Origin: UMGS1519 sp050951095 | GTDB taxonomy: Bacteria; Actinomycetota; Coriobacteriia; Coriobacteriales; Eggerthellaceae | Direction: 5' to 3' | Assembly: GCA_050951095.1 (NCBI GenBank) | Contig: JBMNIQ010000005.1 | Location: 310,001-374,000, forward strand | DNA length: 64,000 bases | Shown here: positions 43,051 to 51,181 of the stretch, piece after piece | How positions within the stretch are numbered: the stretch's first letter is position 1 | Layout of the letters: each line of letters opens with the position of its first letter | Made by a program: the position numbers and the translations under genes | The notes under the pieces: generated by a model | The model's database searches: none | What the model was told of the DNA's origin: nothing | The model's input: only the letters and a program-made list of their open reading frames with translations

Positions 43051-43089
43051 GAGAGCCGCGGCGTAGGATTGGGGAATGCCGCGGCTCTC
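43051..43089. terminator. Strong hairpin upstream of polA
   Basis: The perfect 12 bp stem GAGAGCCGCGGC (43051-43062) with its complement (43078-43089) has a 15-base loop and is followed by TTCGTT. It could be a second terminator or shield a small transcript; no gene ends just before it. Confidence 0.5.
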
Positions 43090-43180
43090 TTCGTTATCGC
43101 GAAGCGCGCGGACAAGGGAGATTGGGGAGGGGAATGTGCCCGCTGCTTGCTTCGATGGCTGTAACTATACGGGGGCTTTC

Positions 43181-43197
43181 TTAAACAAACCTTAAAC
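43181..43197 (+). promoter_or_regulatory. TTAAAC direct repeat upstream of polA
   Basis: Two copies of TTAAAC (43181-43186 and 43192-43197) are 11 bp apart, one helical turn, as in binding sites of OmpR/PhoB-family regulators. They lie 150 bp before polA and 280 bp after an OmpR-type regulator gene. Confidence 0.4.
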
Positions 43198-43347
43198 AGA
43201 TGTCGCGGTTTTATGAAACAGCGCGCGGCCGGCCGTAATGGATTTCACCCGCCTCTTGCCGTATTCGCGGTTTTTCCGGGGGCCGCGCCGTGCGCGCTAT
43301 ACTCGAAGGCGAGATTACCGGCCCTACGAACGAAAGCGCTTGATTCC

Positions 43348-45978
43348 ATGCCCAAGACCATTGCCGTCATAGACGGAAACTCGCTCATGCACCGCGCCTA
43401 CCATGCCGTGCCCCCTTCCATGAACGCTCCGGACGGAACGCCGACGAACGCCTGCTTCGGCTTCCTGTCCATGCTCATCAAGTTCATCGACACCACGAGC
43501 CCGGATGCCGTCATCTGCGCATTCGATGCCGGCAAGCCGAAATTCCGCATCGAGGCCATGGAGCAGTACAAGGCGCAGCGCCCGCACATGGACGAAGAGC
43601 TGCGCGTGCAGTTCCCCATCATGGAGGACCTGCTGCAGTCCATGGGCATCCCCGTGGTGAAGGTTCCCGGCTGGGAAGGCGACGACATCCTGGGCACGGT
43701 GGCCGCGCGCGACGAGAAGAAGGGCTACCGCACGCTGCTCGTCACGGGCGATAAGGACGCCTACCAGCTTGCCAGCCCGCTCACGAGCATCGTCACGACG
43801 AAGAAGGGCATCTCGGACGTGGCCGTGTACGGCCCCGACGAGGTGTTCGAGCGCTATGGCGTCACGCCCGACCAATTCCCGGACTTCCTGGGACTGAAGG
43901 GCGACTCAGCCGACAACATCCCCGGCGTCCCCGGTGTCGGCGACAAGACGGCGGCGAAGTTCCTGTCGAAATACGGCAGCTTGGAGGGCCTGTACGAGCA
44001 TCTGGACGACCTGAAGGGCAAGCAGCTGGAGAAGGTGCGCGACAACAAGGACTCCGCATTCCTCTCGCGCGAGATCGCCACCATCGTCACGGACCTGGAT
44101 TTCCCGCTCGATGTGGAGCAGGTGGAGTGGCCGTCGTTCGACAAGGACGAGGTCCGCGCGGCATTCATGAAGGTGGGCTTCCGCTCGCATCTGGCGAAGG
44201 TCCTGAAGTTCGAAGGCGGTGCGGAGGCCTCGGAGGCCCAGGCGCTCACGGCCCACGAGGCCGTTGACCCGGCGCAGGCGCAGCAGTTCGTGGACGACGC
44301 GTGCGAGCATGGCGCGCCGGTGGGCGTGGCGTATGCGGAAGGGCAGGAGACGCTGTTCGGCCCGGCGGTCATGCTGGCGCTGGACGACGGGAACCGCGCG
44401 GCCGTGTTCGAGGGCGAGCAAGCGCTCGACGTCCTGGCACGCCTGGTGCGCGAAGGGGTGCCGGTGGCGCTGGACTTCAAGGAGCTGCTGAAGCCGGTGT
44501 TCCCGTCCGATACGGCCGTTCCCGCGCGGGTGAGCGATGCCGAGGTGCTGGATGCGCGGTTCTTCGACGCCTCGCTTGCAGCGTACAGCCTGGATTCGTC
44601 GGCGGACGGGTACACGCTGGCGCATCTGTGCGAGCGCTACCTGGGCGCGTCGCTGCCGGAGCCGGCGGAGCCCGGCAGCCGCGACGACGTGCTGATGCAG
44701 GCGGCCGCGCTGCAGCGCCTGCACGGCGCCCTGCTGAAGGCGCTCGACGAGGACGGCACGCGTTCCGTGTACGAGGACTTCGATGCCCCGCTGGTGGGCG
44801 TGCTGGCCATCATGGAGCGCACGGGCGCCGCCATCGACGCGGACACGCTGGAGCGCATGGGCGCCGTCACGGGCAAGGAGATCGCGCAGGTTCAGCAGCA
44901 GATCTACGACCTGGCGGGCGAGGAGTTCAACATCGATTCGCCGAAGCAGGTGGGCCACATCCTGTTCGACGTCATGGGCATGAAGCCGCTGAAGAAGACG
45001 ACGCGCGGCTATTCCACCAGCGCGGCCGTTCTGACGAAGCTGGCGGAGGACAACGAGGTGCCGAAGCTCATCCTGCACTACCGCGAGCTGGCGAAGCTGA
45101 AGTCCACGTACATCGACGCGCTGCCCAGCCTGCGTGCGGACGACGGCCGCGTGCATACGAGCTTCAACGAGACCGTGACCACCACGGGGCGCCTGTCGTC
45201 CAGCCATCCGAACCTGCAGAACATCCCGGTGCGCACGGATTTCGGCCGCCGCATCCGCGAATGCTTCGTGCCCCTGGCGCCCGGCGAGCTGTTCCTGTCC
45301 GCGGACTACAGCCAGATCGAGCTGCGCCTGCTGGCGCACCTGTCCGGCGACGAGCGCCTGATACAGGCGTTCAAGAGCGGGGCGGACTTCCATTCGCAGA
45401 CGGCCAGCCACGTGTTCGGCGTCCCGGTGGACCAGGTCACGCCGCAGATGCGCTCGCGCGCGAAGGCGGTGAACTTCGGCATCGTGTACGGCCAGCAGGC
45501 ATTCGGCCTGTCGCAGAGCCTGCATATCCCGTACGGCGAGGCGCAGGAGATGATCGACCGTTACTTCGAGGTGTATCCCGGCGTGCGCGCCTACCTGGAC
45601 AAGACGGTGGCGCGGGCCACGGAGAACGGCTATGCCGAGACGATGTTCGGGCGCAAGCGCCATATCCCGGAATTGGTGGCGGGCAATCGCAACAAGCGCT
45701 CGTTCGGCGAGCGCACGGCTATGAACCACCCCATGCAGGGCACGGCGGCCGACATCATCAAGCGCGCCATGGTGCAGGTGCAGCGCCGGCTGCAGGAGGG
45801 CGGCTATGCAACGCGCATGATCCTGCAGGTGCACGACGAGCTGTGCTTCAGCGTTCCCGAGGCCGAGCTGGAGGACGTGACGGCGATGGTGGTCGACGTC
45901 ATGGAGCATGCGGCGGACCTGAAGGTCCCGCTGGTGGTGGATGCGAACAGCGCCGCGAATTGGGCGCTGGCGCATTAG
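43348..45978 (+). CDS. polA: DNA polymerase I
   Basis: The 876-residue family A polymerase fills gaps in repair and replaces Okazaki primers. The 5'-3' nuclease domain (1-300) starts MPKTIAVIDGNSLMHRAYHA and has KVPGWEGDDILGTVA and LKGDSADNIPGVPGVGDKTA. The middle domain lacks the DxE and YxxxD residues of a proofreading exonuclease and appears inactive. The polymerase domain has motif A SADYSQIELRLLAHLSGD, motif B RAKAVNFGIVYGQQAFGLS and motif C LQVHDELCFSVP. I start at ATG 43348 (homology start), although its ribosome site is weak; the in-frame extension to 43213 is not conserved-looking. It is monocistronic, followed by a hairpin. Confidence 0.95.
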   Translation: MPKTIAVIDGNSLMHRAYHAVPPSMNAPDGTPTNACFGFLSMLIKFIDTTSPDAVICAFDAGKPKFRIEAMEQYKAQRPHMDEELRVQFPIMEDLLQSMGIPVVKVPGWEGDDILGTVAARDEKKGYRTLLVTGDKDAYQLASPLTSIVTTKKGISDVAVYGPDEVFERYGVTPDQFPDFLGLKGDSADNIPGVPGVGDKTAAKFLSKYGSLEGLYEHLDDLKGKQLEKVRDNKDSAFLSREIATIVTDLDFPLDVEQVEWPSFDKDEVRAAFMKVGFRSHLAKVLKFEGGAEASEAQALTAHEAVDPAQAQQFVDDACEHGAPVGVAYAEGQETLFGPAVMLALDDGNRAAVFEGEQALDVLARLVREGVPVALDFKELLKPVFPSDTAVPARVSDAEVLDARFFDASLAAYSLDSSADGYTLAHLCERYLGASLPEPAEPGSRDDVLMQAAALQRLHGALLKALDEDGTRSVYEDFDAPLVGVLAIMERTGAAIDADTLERMGAVTGKEIAQVQQQIYDLAGEEFNIDSPKQVGHILFDVMGMKPLKKTTRGYSTSAAVLTKLAEDNEVPKLILHYRELAKLKSTYIDALPSLRADDGRVHTSFNETVTTTGRLSSSHPNLQNIPVRTDFGRRIRECFVPLAPGELFLSADYSQIELRLLAHLSGDERLIQAFKSGADFHSQTASHVFGVPVDQVTPQMRSRAKAVNFGIVYGQQAFGLSQSLHIPYGEAQEMIDRYFEVYPGVRAYLDKTVARATENGYAETMFGRKRHIPELVAGNRNKRSFGERTAMNHPMQGTAADIIKRAMVQVQRRLQEGGYATRMILQVHDELCFSVPEAELEDVTAMVVDVMEHAADLKVPLVVDANSAANWALAH

Positions 45979-46057
45979 AGATGCAGGTCGTGGGAGGTTT
46001 GTGTGCGGTCGGGCGGCGGGTGTTGCGCGCTGCGCCGCATGCTATAATGCCCACCGC

Positions 46058-46093
46058 GCTCATATTCTTATGGGTAAATTGAGAATAATGAGC
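46058..46093. promoter_or_regulatory. Inverted repeat between polA and the rplU promoter
   Basis: GCTCATATTCT (46058-46068) pairs with a complement at 46082-46093 with one bulged A, around a 13-base loop. It has no T tract, so it is a weak terminator candidate or an operator just upstream of the rplU -35. A TATAAT at 46043-46048 lies before it, without a matching -35. Confidence 0.4.
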
Positions 46094-46110
46094 AAACCGA
46101 CAACTTCGCG

Positions 46111-46139
46111 TTGACTTACGGTCCGGACGCGAGTAATAT
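46111..46139 (+). promoter_or_regulatory. Sigma-70-type promoter of rplU-rpmA
   Basis: TTGACT (46111-46116), a 17 bp spacer and TAATAT (46134-46139) form a near-consensus promoter. Transcription should start near 46146, 31 nt before the rplU ATG. Confidence 0.82.
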
Positions 46140-46176
46140 ACTCGCTTGCGTTTGAAGACTTACAAGGAGAATCTAC

Positions 46177-46503
46177 ATGTACGCTATCGTTAAGACTGGC
46201 GGCAAGCAATACAAGGCCGCTCCGGGAGACATCCTGGAAATTGAGAAGCTTGAAGGCGCTGCGGGCGACAAGGTTGCTCTCGAGGCCATCGCCGTCGTTG
46301 ACGGTGACAAGGCCGTTTACGATCCTGCCGAGGCTGCGAAGACGAAGGTCGAAGCAGTCATCTTGGACCAGTACAAGGGTCAGAAGCAGTTGGTCTTCAA
46401 GTTCAAGAAGCGCAAGAACTACAAGAAGCTGAACGGCCACCGTCAGAACCTGACGCGCATCCAGGTCACCGCCGTCGGTACCGATACGTTTGACGCTCAG
46501 TAA
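46177..46503 (+). CDS. rplU: 50S ribosomal protein bL21
   Basis: The 108-residue bL21 starts MYAIVKTGGKQYKAAPGDILEIEKL and has the RKNYKKLNGHRQNLTRIQV rRNA-binding end. Length is normal. AAGGAG lies upstream of the ATG. It forms the conserved rplU-rpmA-obgE order; rpmA follows 18 nt later. Confidence 0.97.
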   Translation: MYAIVKTGGKQYKAAPGDILEIEKLEGAAGDKVALEAIAVVDGDKAVYDPAEAAKTKVEAVILDQYKGQKQLVFKFKKRKNYKKLNGHRQNLTRIQVTAVGTDTFDAQ

Positions 46504-46521
46504 AGTAGAAGGGAAGTCATC

Positions 46522-46773
46522 ATGGCACATAAGAAGGGTCTTGGCTCCAGCCGTAATGGCCGCGATTCCCACGCACAGCGTCTGGGCGTGAAGCGTTTCG
46601 CCGGCGAGGCTGTCACTGCAGGCAACATCCTGGTCCGCCAGCGCGGCACGCATTTTCATCCCGGTGAGAATGTCGGTCGCGGCAAGGACGACACCCTGTT
46701 CGCCCTGTGCGACGGCAAGGTCGAGTTCACGAACGGCGTGAAGCGCAAGGTGCATGTCCGTCCGGCCGAATAG
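46522..46773 (+). CDS. rpmA: 50S ribosomal protein bL27
   Basis: The 83-residue bL27 starts directly with MAHKKGLGSSRNGRDSHAQR and has GNILVRQRGTHFHPGENVG. It lacks the Firmicutes-type N-terminal extension that needs Prp protease cleavage. It sits near the peptidyl transferase centre. A terminator follows, separating it from obgE. Confidence 0.97.
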   Translation: MAHKKGLGSSRNGRDSHAQRLGVKRFAGEAVTAGNILVRQRGTHFHPGENVGRGKDDTLFALCDGKVEFTNGVKRKVHVRPAE

Positions 46774-46798
46774 CCGAATCGGTTCATATACGGTTGGG

Positions 46799-46825
46799 AA
46801 GCCTCCTGTTACAGGGGGCTTTCTT
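46799..46825 (+). terminator. Rho-independent terminator of rplU-rpmA
   Basis: A 10 bp stem (46799-46808 with 46812-46821, one G-T pair) with a TTA loop is followed by TCTTTT. It lies 25 bp after rpmA. Confidence 0.85.
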
Positions 46826-46992
46826 TTATATAATGGCAAGTTGTCGGCAAAGGGGGCATGCGCCCCGTTCGCCGGCAACGGCGAAATATCGTTTCATCGG
46901 GGCAGGCACGTGCGGCGCCGGGTACGGCGTGCGGTGCCGCCCCTTCATGCGAAGGCCCGTTGCGTTCGCTATGGCAAAGGGGGGCGTATCCA

Positions 46993-48393
46993 ATGTTCAT
47001 CGATAGAGTGCGCATTCAAGTGAAGGGCGGCGACGGCGGCGCGGGCTGCATGAGCTTCCGCCGCGAGGCGCATGTGCCGAAGGGCGGTCCCGACGGCGGC
47101 GACGGCGGCCGCGGAGGCGACGTGATCCTGGAGGCCGACGGCAGCGTTTCGTCGCTGGTCGAATACCGTTTCAAACATCATTTCAAGGCAACGCGCGGCA
47201 TGCACGGCAAGGGCAGCCGCATGCACGGCGCCGATGGCGAGGACCTGGTGCTGAAAGTGCCGCTGGGCACGGTGGTGCATCAGGTGGATCCCGAGACGGA
47301 CGAGCTGGGCGAGCTCATTGCCGACCTGACGCACGATGGCGAGCGCGTCATCGTGGCGAAGGGCGGCGTAGGCGGCCGCGGCAACATCCATTTCGCCACG
47401 CCCACGCGCCGCGCCCCTGCGTTCGCCGAACTGGGCGAGCCGGCCAAAGAGGTGTGGATCGAGATGGAGATGAAGCTGATGGCCGATGTGGCCCTGGTGG
47501 GCATGCCGTCGGCGGGCAAGAGCTCCATCATCTCGCGGCTTTCCGCCGCCCGCCCGAAGATCGCGGACTATCCGTTCACCACGCTCGTGCCGAATCTGGG
47601 CATGGTGCGCGCGAAGGAATCCGATTACGTCATCGCCGATGTGCCCGGCCTCATCGAGGGCGCCCATGAGGGCAAGGGCCTGGGCCATGAGTTCCTGCGC
47701 CATATCGAGCGCTCCGCGCTGCTGGTGCATGTGGTGGATATCACGGGCGGCTACGAGGGCCGCGATCCCGTGGAGGACTACCGCATCATCAACAACGAGC
47801 TGCGGTTGTATGCCGAAGAGCTGGCGAAGCGCCCCGCCATCGTGGTGGCGAACAAGACGGACGTGCCCGGCACGGAAGACGCCGTGAAGCGCTTGGCAGC
47901 GGCCGTGAAGGAGGACTCCATCGCCGCAGCGGGCGGCGACGAGTTCGCCGAGAGCCCCCTGGACCCGAAGCTGTACTGCACGAGTGCGGTGACCGGCAAG
48001 GGCATCGAGCAGTTGAAGGAGGCCATCGGCGCGAAGGTCGCCGTCCTGCGTGCCGAGGCGGCCGAGAAGCGCAAGGCCGAGGAGCAGCCGTACGAGGCCG
48101 TGTGGGAGCTCAAGCGCCAGCAGCGCGATCGCAAGTTCGAGGTGAAGAAGCTCTCAGACGGCGTGTTCCGCGTCACGGGACCGGCCGTGGAGCGCATGGT
48201 CATCCAGACGGACTGGGACAACGAGGAAGCCATCTCGTTCCTGCAGCACCGCTTCAAGCGCATGGGTGTCGACCGCGCCCTGCTGAAGGCCGGTGCACGC
48301 GACGGCGACGAGGTCCGCATCCTGGAGATGGCGTTCGAGTACGAGTCGCCGCTGACGCATGAGGACGAATTCGAGGGATTGGACGAAGAGTGA
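46993..48393 (+). CDS. obgE: GTPase ObgE/CgtA
   Basis: The 466-residue Obg GTPase acts in 50S assembly and stress signalling. The glycine-rich Obg domain starts MFIDRVRIQVKGGDGGAGCMSFRRE (GGDGGRGGDV). The G domain has G1 GMPSAGKSS (about 170), DVPGLIEGAHEGKGLGHEFLRH and NKTDVPG. A C-terminal OCT domain (FEVKKLSDGVFRVTGPAVERM) is present, as in Gram-positive Obg proteins. ATG 46993 has AAGGGGGG about 9 nt upstream; a longer frame to 46858 lacks family support. Its stop overlaps the proB start (GTGA). Confidence 0.95.
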   Translation: MFIDRVRIQVKGGDGGAGCMSFRREAHVPKGGPDGGDGGRGGDVILEADGSVSSLVEYRFKHHFKATRGMHGKGSRMHGADGEDLVLKVPLGTVVHQVDPETDELGELIADLTHDGERVIVAKGGVGGRGNIHFATPTRRAPAFAELGEPAKEVWIEMEMKLMADVALVGMPSAGKSSIISRLSAARPKIADYPFTTLVPNLGMVRAKESDYVIADVPGLIEGAHEGKGLGHEFLRHIERSALLVHVVDITGGYEGRDPVEDYRIINNELRLYAEELAKRPAIVVANKTDVPGTEDAVKRLAAAVKEDSIAAAGGDEFAESPLDPKLYCTSAVTGKGIEQLKEAIGAKVAVLRAEAAEKRKAEEQPYEAVWELKRQQRDRKFEVKKLSDGVFRVTGPAVERMVIQTDWDNEEAISFLQHRFKRMGVDRALLKAGARDGDEVRILEMAFEYESPLTHEDEFEGLDEE

Positions 48394-49562
48394 GCAACGT
48401 CGAGCAGCAGATGGGGGCCGCAACGACCTCCGATGCCGGAAACGCAGCGGAGCGCGTGCTGGTGGTGAAGGTGGGCACTTCGACGCTCACGGACGCCGCC
48501 GGGCGCATCGATGCCGCATATCTGCAGGATTTCGCGTCCCAGCTGGCCGCCCTGCGCGCGCAGGGCGTGAAGCCCATCGTGGTGACGAGCGGCTCCATCG
48601 CGTGCGGGCTGGAGGCCCTGGGCATGGAGGAGCGCCCGTCGGATACGCCGACCCTGCAGGCCGCGGCATCCGTGGGCACCATCGAGCTGTCGCGGCGCTA
48701 TTCCGAGGCGTTCGCGGACGAGGGCCTGCTGGCATCCAGCATCCTGCTGACGCGCAACGACACGAAGCACCGCTCCTCGTACCTGCATGCCCGCGATACG
48801 CTGCTGCGCCTGCTGGAGCTGAACGTGGTTCCCATCATCAACGAGAACGATACCGTCTCCGTCGAGCAGATCCGCTTCGGCGACAACGACACGCTGTGCG
48901 CCCTGGTCGCGTGCCTGGTGAAAGCGGACGAGGCGGTGATCTTCAGCGATATCGACGGGCTCTACGACAAGAATCCGTCCACGCATGACGATGCGCATCT
49001 TATTTCCCGCGTCGAATCCATCGGCCCGGACATCATGGCCATGGCAGAAGGACCCGGCACGAAACAGGGCAGCGGCGGCATGATCACGAAGATCCGCGCC
49101 GCGCGCGTGCTGCTGACCGCGGGCATTCCCCTGACCATCTGCCATGGCCGGCGCGCGCATGCGCTGGCGGATATCGCGGCGGGCCGGGCAGTCGGCACGC
49201 GGTTCGAAAGCTCATCCGCCCCGCACGAGATCACGCCGCGCAAGCTGTGGATCGCGCTGGGCGACACGGCCCGCGGCTCCATCGTCGTCGACGACGGTGC
49301 GCGCCAGGCGCTGGTGCAGCGCGGAAGCTCGCTGCTTCCCGTGGGCGCCGTGGAGATAGGCGGCGATTTCGAAGAGGGCGACGTCGTCGATATCGTCGAT
49401 GCGCACGGCTATCTGTTCGCGCGCGGCAGGGTGGGCGCCTCGAGCGACGAGGCGCGCCTTGCCTGCGGGCGCACGCAGCGCGAATTGGAGGGCAACCGCC
49501 TGCTGGCGCATCTGGCGGATCGCCCGCTGGTGCACCGCGACGAGCTCATCGTGTTCGAATAG
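48390..49562 (+). CDS. proB: Glutamate 5-kinase with PUA domain
   Basis: The 390-residue enzyme makes the first step of proline synthesis, glutamate to gamma-glutamyl phosphate. The kinase domain has VLVVKVGTSTLTD, VTSGSIACGLEALG, NVVPIINENDTVS, FGDNDTLCALVA, IFSDIDGLYDKNP and KQGSGGMITKIRAAR; a PUA domain follows from about residue 290. It starts with GTG overlapping the obgE stop (GTGA), so translation is coupled; an in-frame ATG at 48411 is an alternative. The N-terminal 20 residues are an extra polar extension. Its usual partner proA lies 5.2 kb downstream, beyond an ABC transporter block. Confidence 0.95.
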   Translation: MSNVEQQMGAATTSDAGNAAERVLVVKVGTSTLTDAAGRIDAAYLQDFASQLAALRAQGVKPIVVTSGSIACGLEALGMEERPSDTPTLQAAASVGTIELSRRYSEAFADEGLLASSILLTRNDTKHRSSYLHARDTLLRLLELNVVPIINENDTVSVEQIRFGDNDTLCALVACLVKADEAVIFSDIDGLYDKNPSTHDDAHLISRVESIGPDIMAMAEGPGTKQGSGGMITKIRAARVLLTAGIPLTICHGRRAHALADIAAGRAVGTRFESSSAPHEITPRKLWIALGDTARGSIVVDDGARQALVQRGSSLLPVGAVEIGGDFEEGDVVDIVDAHGYLFARGRVGASSDEARLACGRTQRELEGNRLLAHLADRPLVHRDELIVFE

Positions 49563-49622
49563 CGGGATCGGCTTGCCCGCAGCGGGGCCTTTCCGGCCCG
49601 TACGACCCGGCAGCACGGCCGC

Positions 49623-50105
49623 CTACTGGATGAGCGCCGTGCTGCCGCCGAGCAGGTAGTCGTACGTCCCGCAATTCCAAACAAAGAGCTTCACGTGCCG
49701 CCGGTCGCATCTCCAGAACGTCAGGTCCTCGATGTAGGCAAGGGCGGCATTCACGTAGATGCGCCGTGCCTTCCTGCACGCCTTGAACGGGTCGCCGTCT
49801 ATCTCCGTCACATGGTAGAAGCGTCCTTTCCATCGCACGGCCCGCGGTATGGTGTAGCTCTTCGCGTTTTTCCGATTCACTTTCACGAGCGCGGCCTGAT
49901 AGCGGTAATTCGGCCCGCCAAGGACCCACTGGCGCGTTTTCGGCTTGTACACCTTGAACGTGTATGCGCCGCTTCTCACGGTCGTCATGACCGGCTTGCT
50001 CCCACACGCATGGGCCTGGTGGGGCGGAGCGAGGGCCGTTCCGCACGCCACTGCGCCGGCAATGAGCAGCACGGCAAGCGGCTTTGCAAGGGACGAAGGG
50101 AACAT
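49623..50105 (-). CDS. Small secreted LRR_5-like protein
   Basis: The 160-residue protein starts at ATG 50105 (AAGGAGG 5 nt upstream). A signal peptide (to about residue 32, ending HQAHA/CG) is followed by a beta-rich domain. The segment AVRWKGRFYHVTEIDGDPF then KACRKARRIYVNA resembles one repeat of BspA-type leucine-rich repeats (LRR_5: YxVTxIGxxAFxxCxxLxxV). The protein is too short for a full repeat solenoid, so it may be a truncated or minimal member. It is convergent with proB and divergent from the ABC transporter. No function can be assigned. Confidence 0.68.
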   Translation of the reverse strand: MFPSSLAKPLAVLLIAGAVACGTALAPPHQAHACGSKPVMTTVRSGAYTFKVYKPKTRQWVLGGPNYRYQAALVKVNRKNAKSYTIPRAVRWKGRFYHVTEIDGDPFKACRKARRIYVNAALAYIEDLTFWRCDRRHVKLFVWNCGTYDYLLGGSTALIQ

Positions 50106-50380
50106 GGTGCCTCCTTTCGGACGGGAATGCATGGCAGAGGTCGCCGAGGGGCCCTGCGGCTGCGCCTCGGCAGGCGATGCCGCCATCATGCCGCCGGCTG
50201 CTTGCGTGGGGCTCACTCGTTTCTCTCACGATGTACTGCGCGATATAAACCGCCTGATGGGAAGCGTGCGCGGGCGACCGATGAAATTCGTCGATGAAAG
50301 CGGAAGGCGGAATTGCCGCAGAAAACGGCGCATGCTCCTATATCATCGTACGTAGGAGGACTCGTGCGGAGGTGATGGGG

Positions 50381-51082
50381 ATGTCGTTCGTGCTCTTCGA
50401 AGACGTGCGGAAGATCTACCGCACGGGCCAGGTCGAGGTCGCGGCCTTGGACGGCATGTCGTTTTCCGTGGAGAAGGGCGAGCTTGCGGTGGTCGTGGGC
50501 CCGTCGGGCTCCGGGAAGACGACGCTGCTGAACATGCTGGGCGGCATGGATACCTGCACGTCCGGCAAGGTGGTGCTGGATGGGCGGGTCGTGAGCGATT
50601 TCGATGCGAAGCAGCTGGTGGCCTACCGGCGTTACGACATCGGATTCGTGTTCCAGTTCTACAACCTGGTGCAGAATCTCACGGCGCTGGAGAACGTGGA
50701 GCTGGCAAGCCAGATCTGCAAGAATCCGCTGCCGGCCGAAGACGTGCTGGCGCGCGTGGGCCTTGCGGACCGTGCGGACAACTTCCCGGCGCAGCTTTCG
50801 GGCGGCGAACAGCAGCGCGTGGCCATTGCGCGCGCGTTGGCGAAGAATCCGAAGCTGCTGCTGTGCGACGAACCCACCGGCGCGCTGGATTACCTTACCG
50901 GCAAGGCGATTCTGAAGCTGTTGCAGGATACCTGCCGCACAACGGGCTGCACCGTGGTGCTGGTCACGCACAACCAGGCGTTCTGCGCCATTGCGGACCG
51001 CGTCATCCGCGTGAACGGCGGCCGCGCCGTATCGGTGGAGCGCAACAGCCATCCCGCCTCGGCGGATACGCTGGATTGGTAG
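50381..51082 (+). CDS. ABC transporter ATP-binding protein (MacB/LolD type)
   Basis: The 233-residue ATPase has Walker A VVGPSGSGKTTLLNML, Q-loop FVFQFYNLVQNLTALENV, signature AQLSGGEQQRVAIARALAKNP, Walker B LLCDEPTGALD and H-loop VLVTHNQ. The NLVQNLTALENV and TGALD details are typical of MacB/FtsE/LolD-type ATPases that pair with FtsX-like permeases. ATG 50381 has GGAGG 8 nt upstream; ATG 50375 in the same frame is too close to that site. The permease gene follows 99 nt downstream, and together they should form a complete mechanotransmission exporter. Confidence 0.93.
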   Translation: MSFVLFEDVRKIYRTGQVEVAALDGMSFSVEKGELAVVVGPSGSGKTTLLNMLGGMDTCTSGKVVLDGRVVSDFDAKQLVAYRRYDIGFVFQFYNLVQNLTALENVELASQICKNPLPAEDVLARVGLADRADNFPAQLSGGEQQRVAIARALAKNPKLLLCDEPTGALDYLTGKAILKLLQDTCRTTGCTVVLVTHNQAFCAIADRVIRVNGGRAVSVERNSHPASADTLDW

Positions 51083-51181
51083 CAGGCAGATGCGCGCATC
51101 GGCTGAAAGACCATCCGTTTCCGCGGAAATCTTCGCACGCATGTGCCCGGCGTTCGCATGCCCGGGAGCAGGCGGGCCGTC

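Larger units (their letters stand above)
42899..43347. other. Intergenic region between glnR-like gene and polA
   Basis: This 449 bp gap contains the terminator of the glnA operon, a second strong hairpin at 43051-43089, a pair of TTAAAC direct repeats and the polA promoter area. Between the two hairpins (42980-43050) no reading frame or RNA gene is convincing. Confidence 0.55.

Noticed and set aside
43051..43089. Hairpin as part of a small RNA gene
   Set aside because: No promoter or gene end was found in the 70 bp upstream of it, so it is listed only as a possible terminator.
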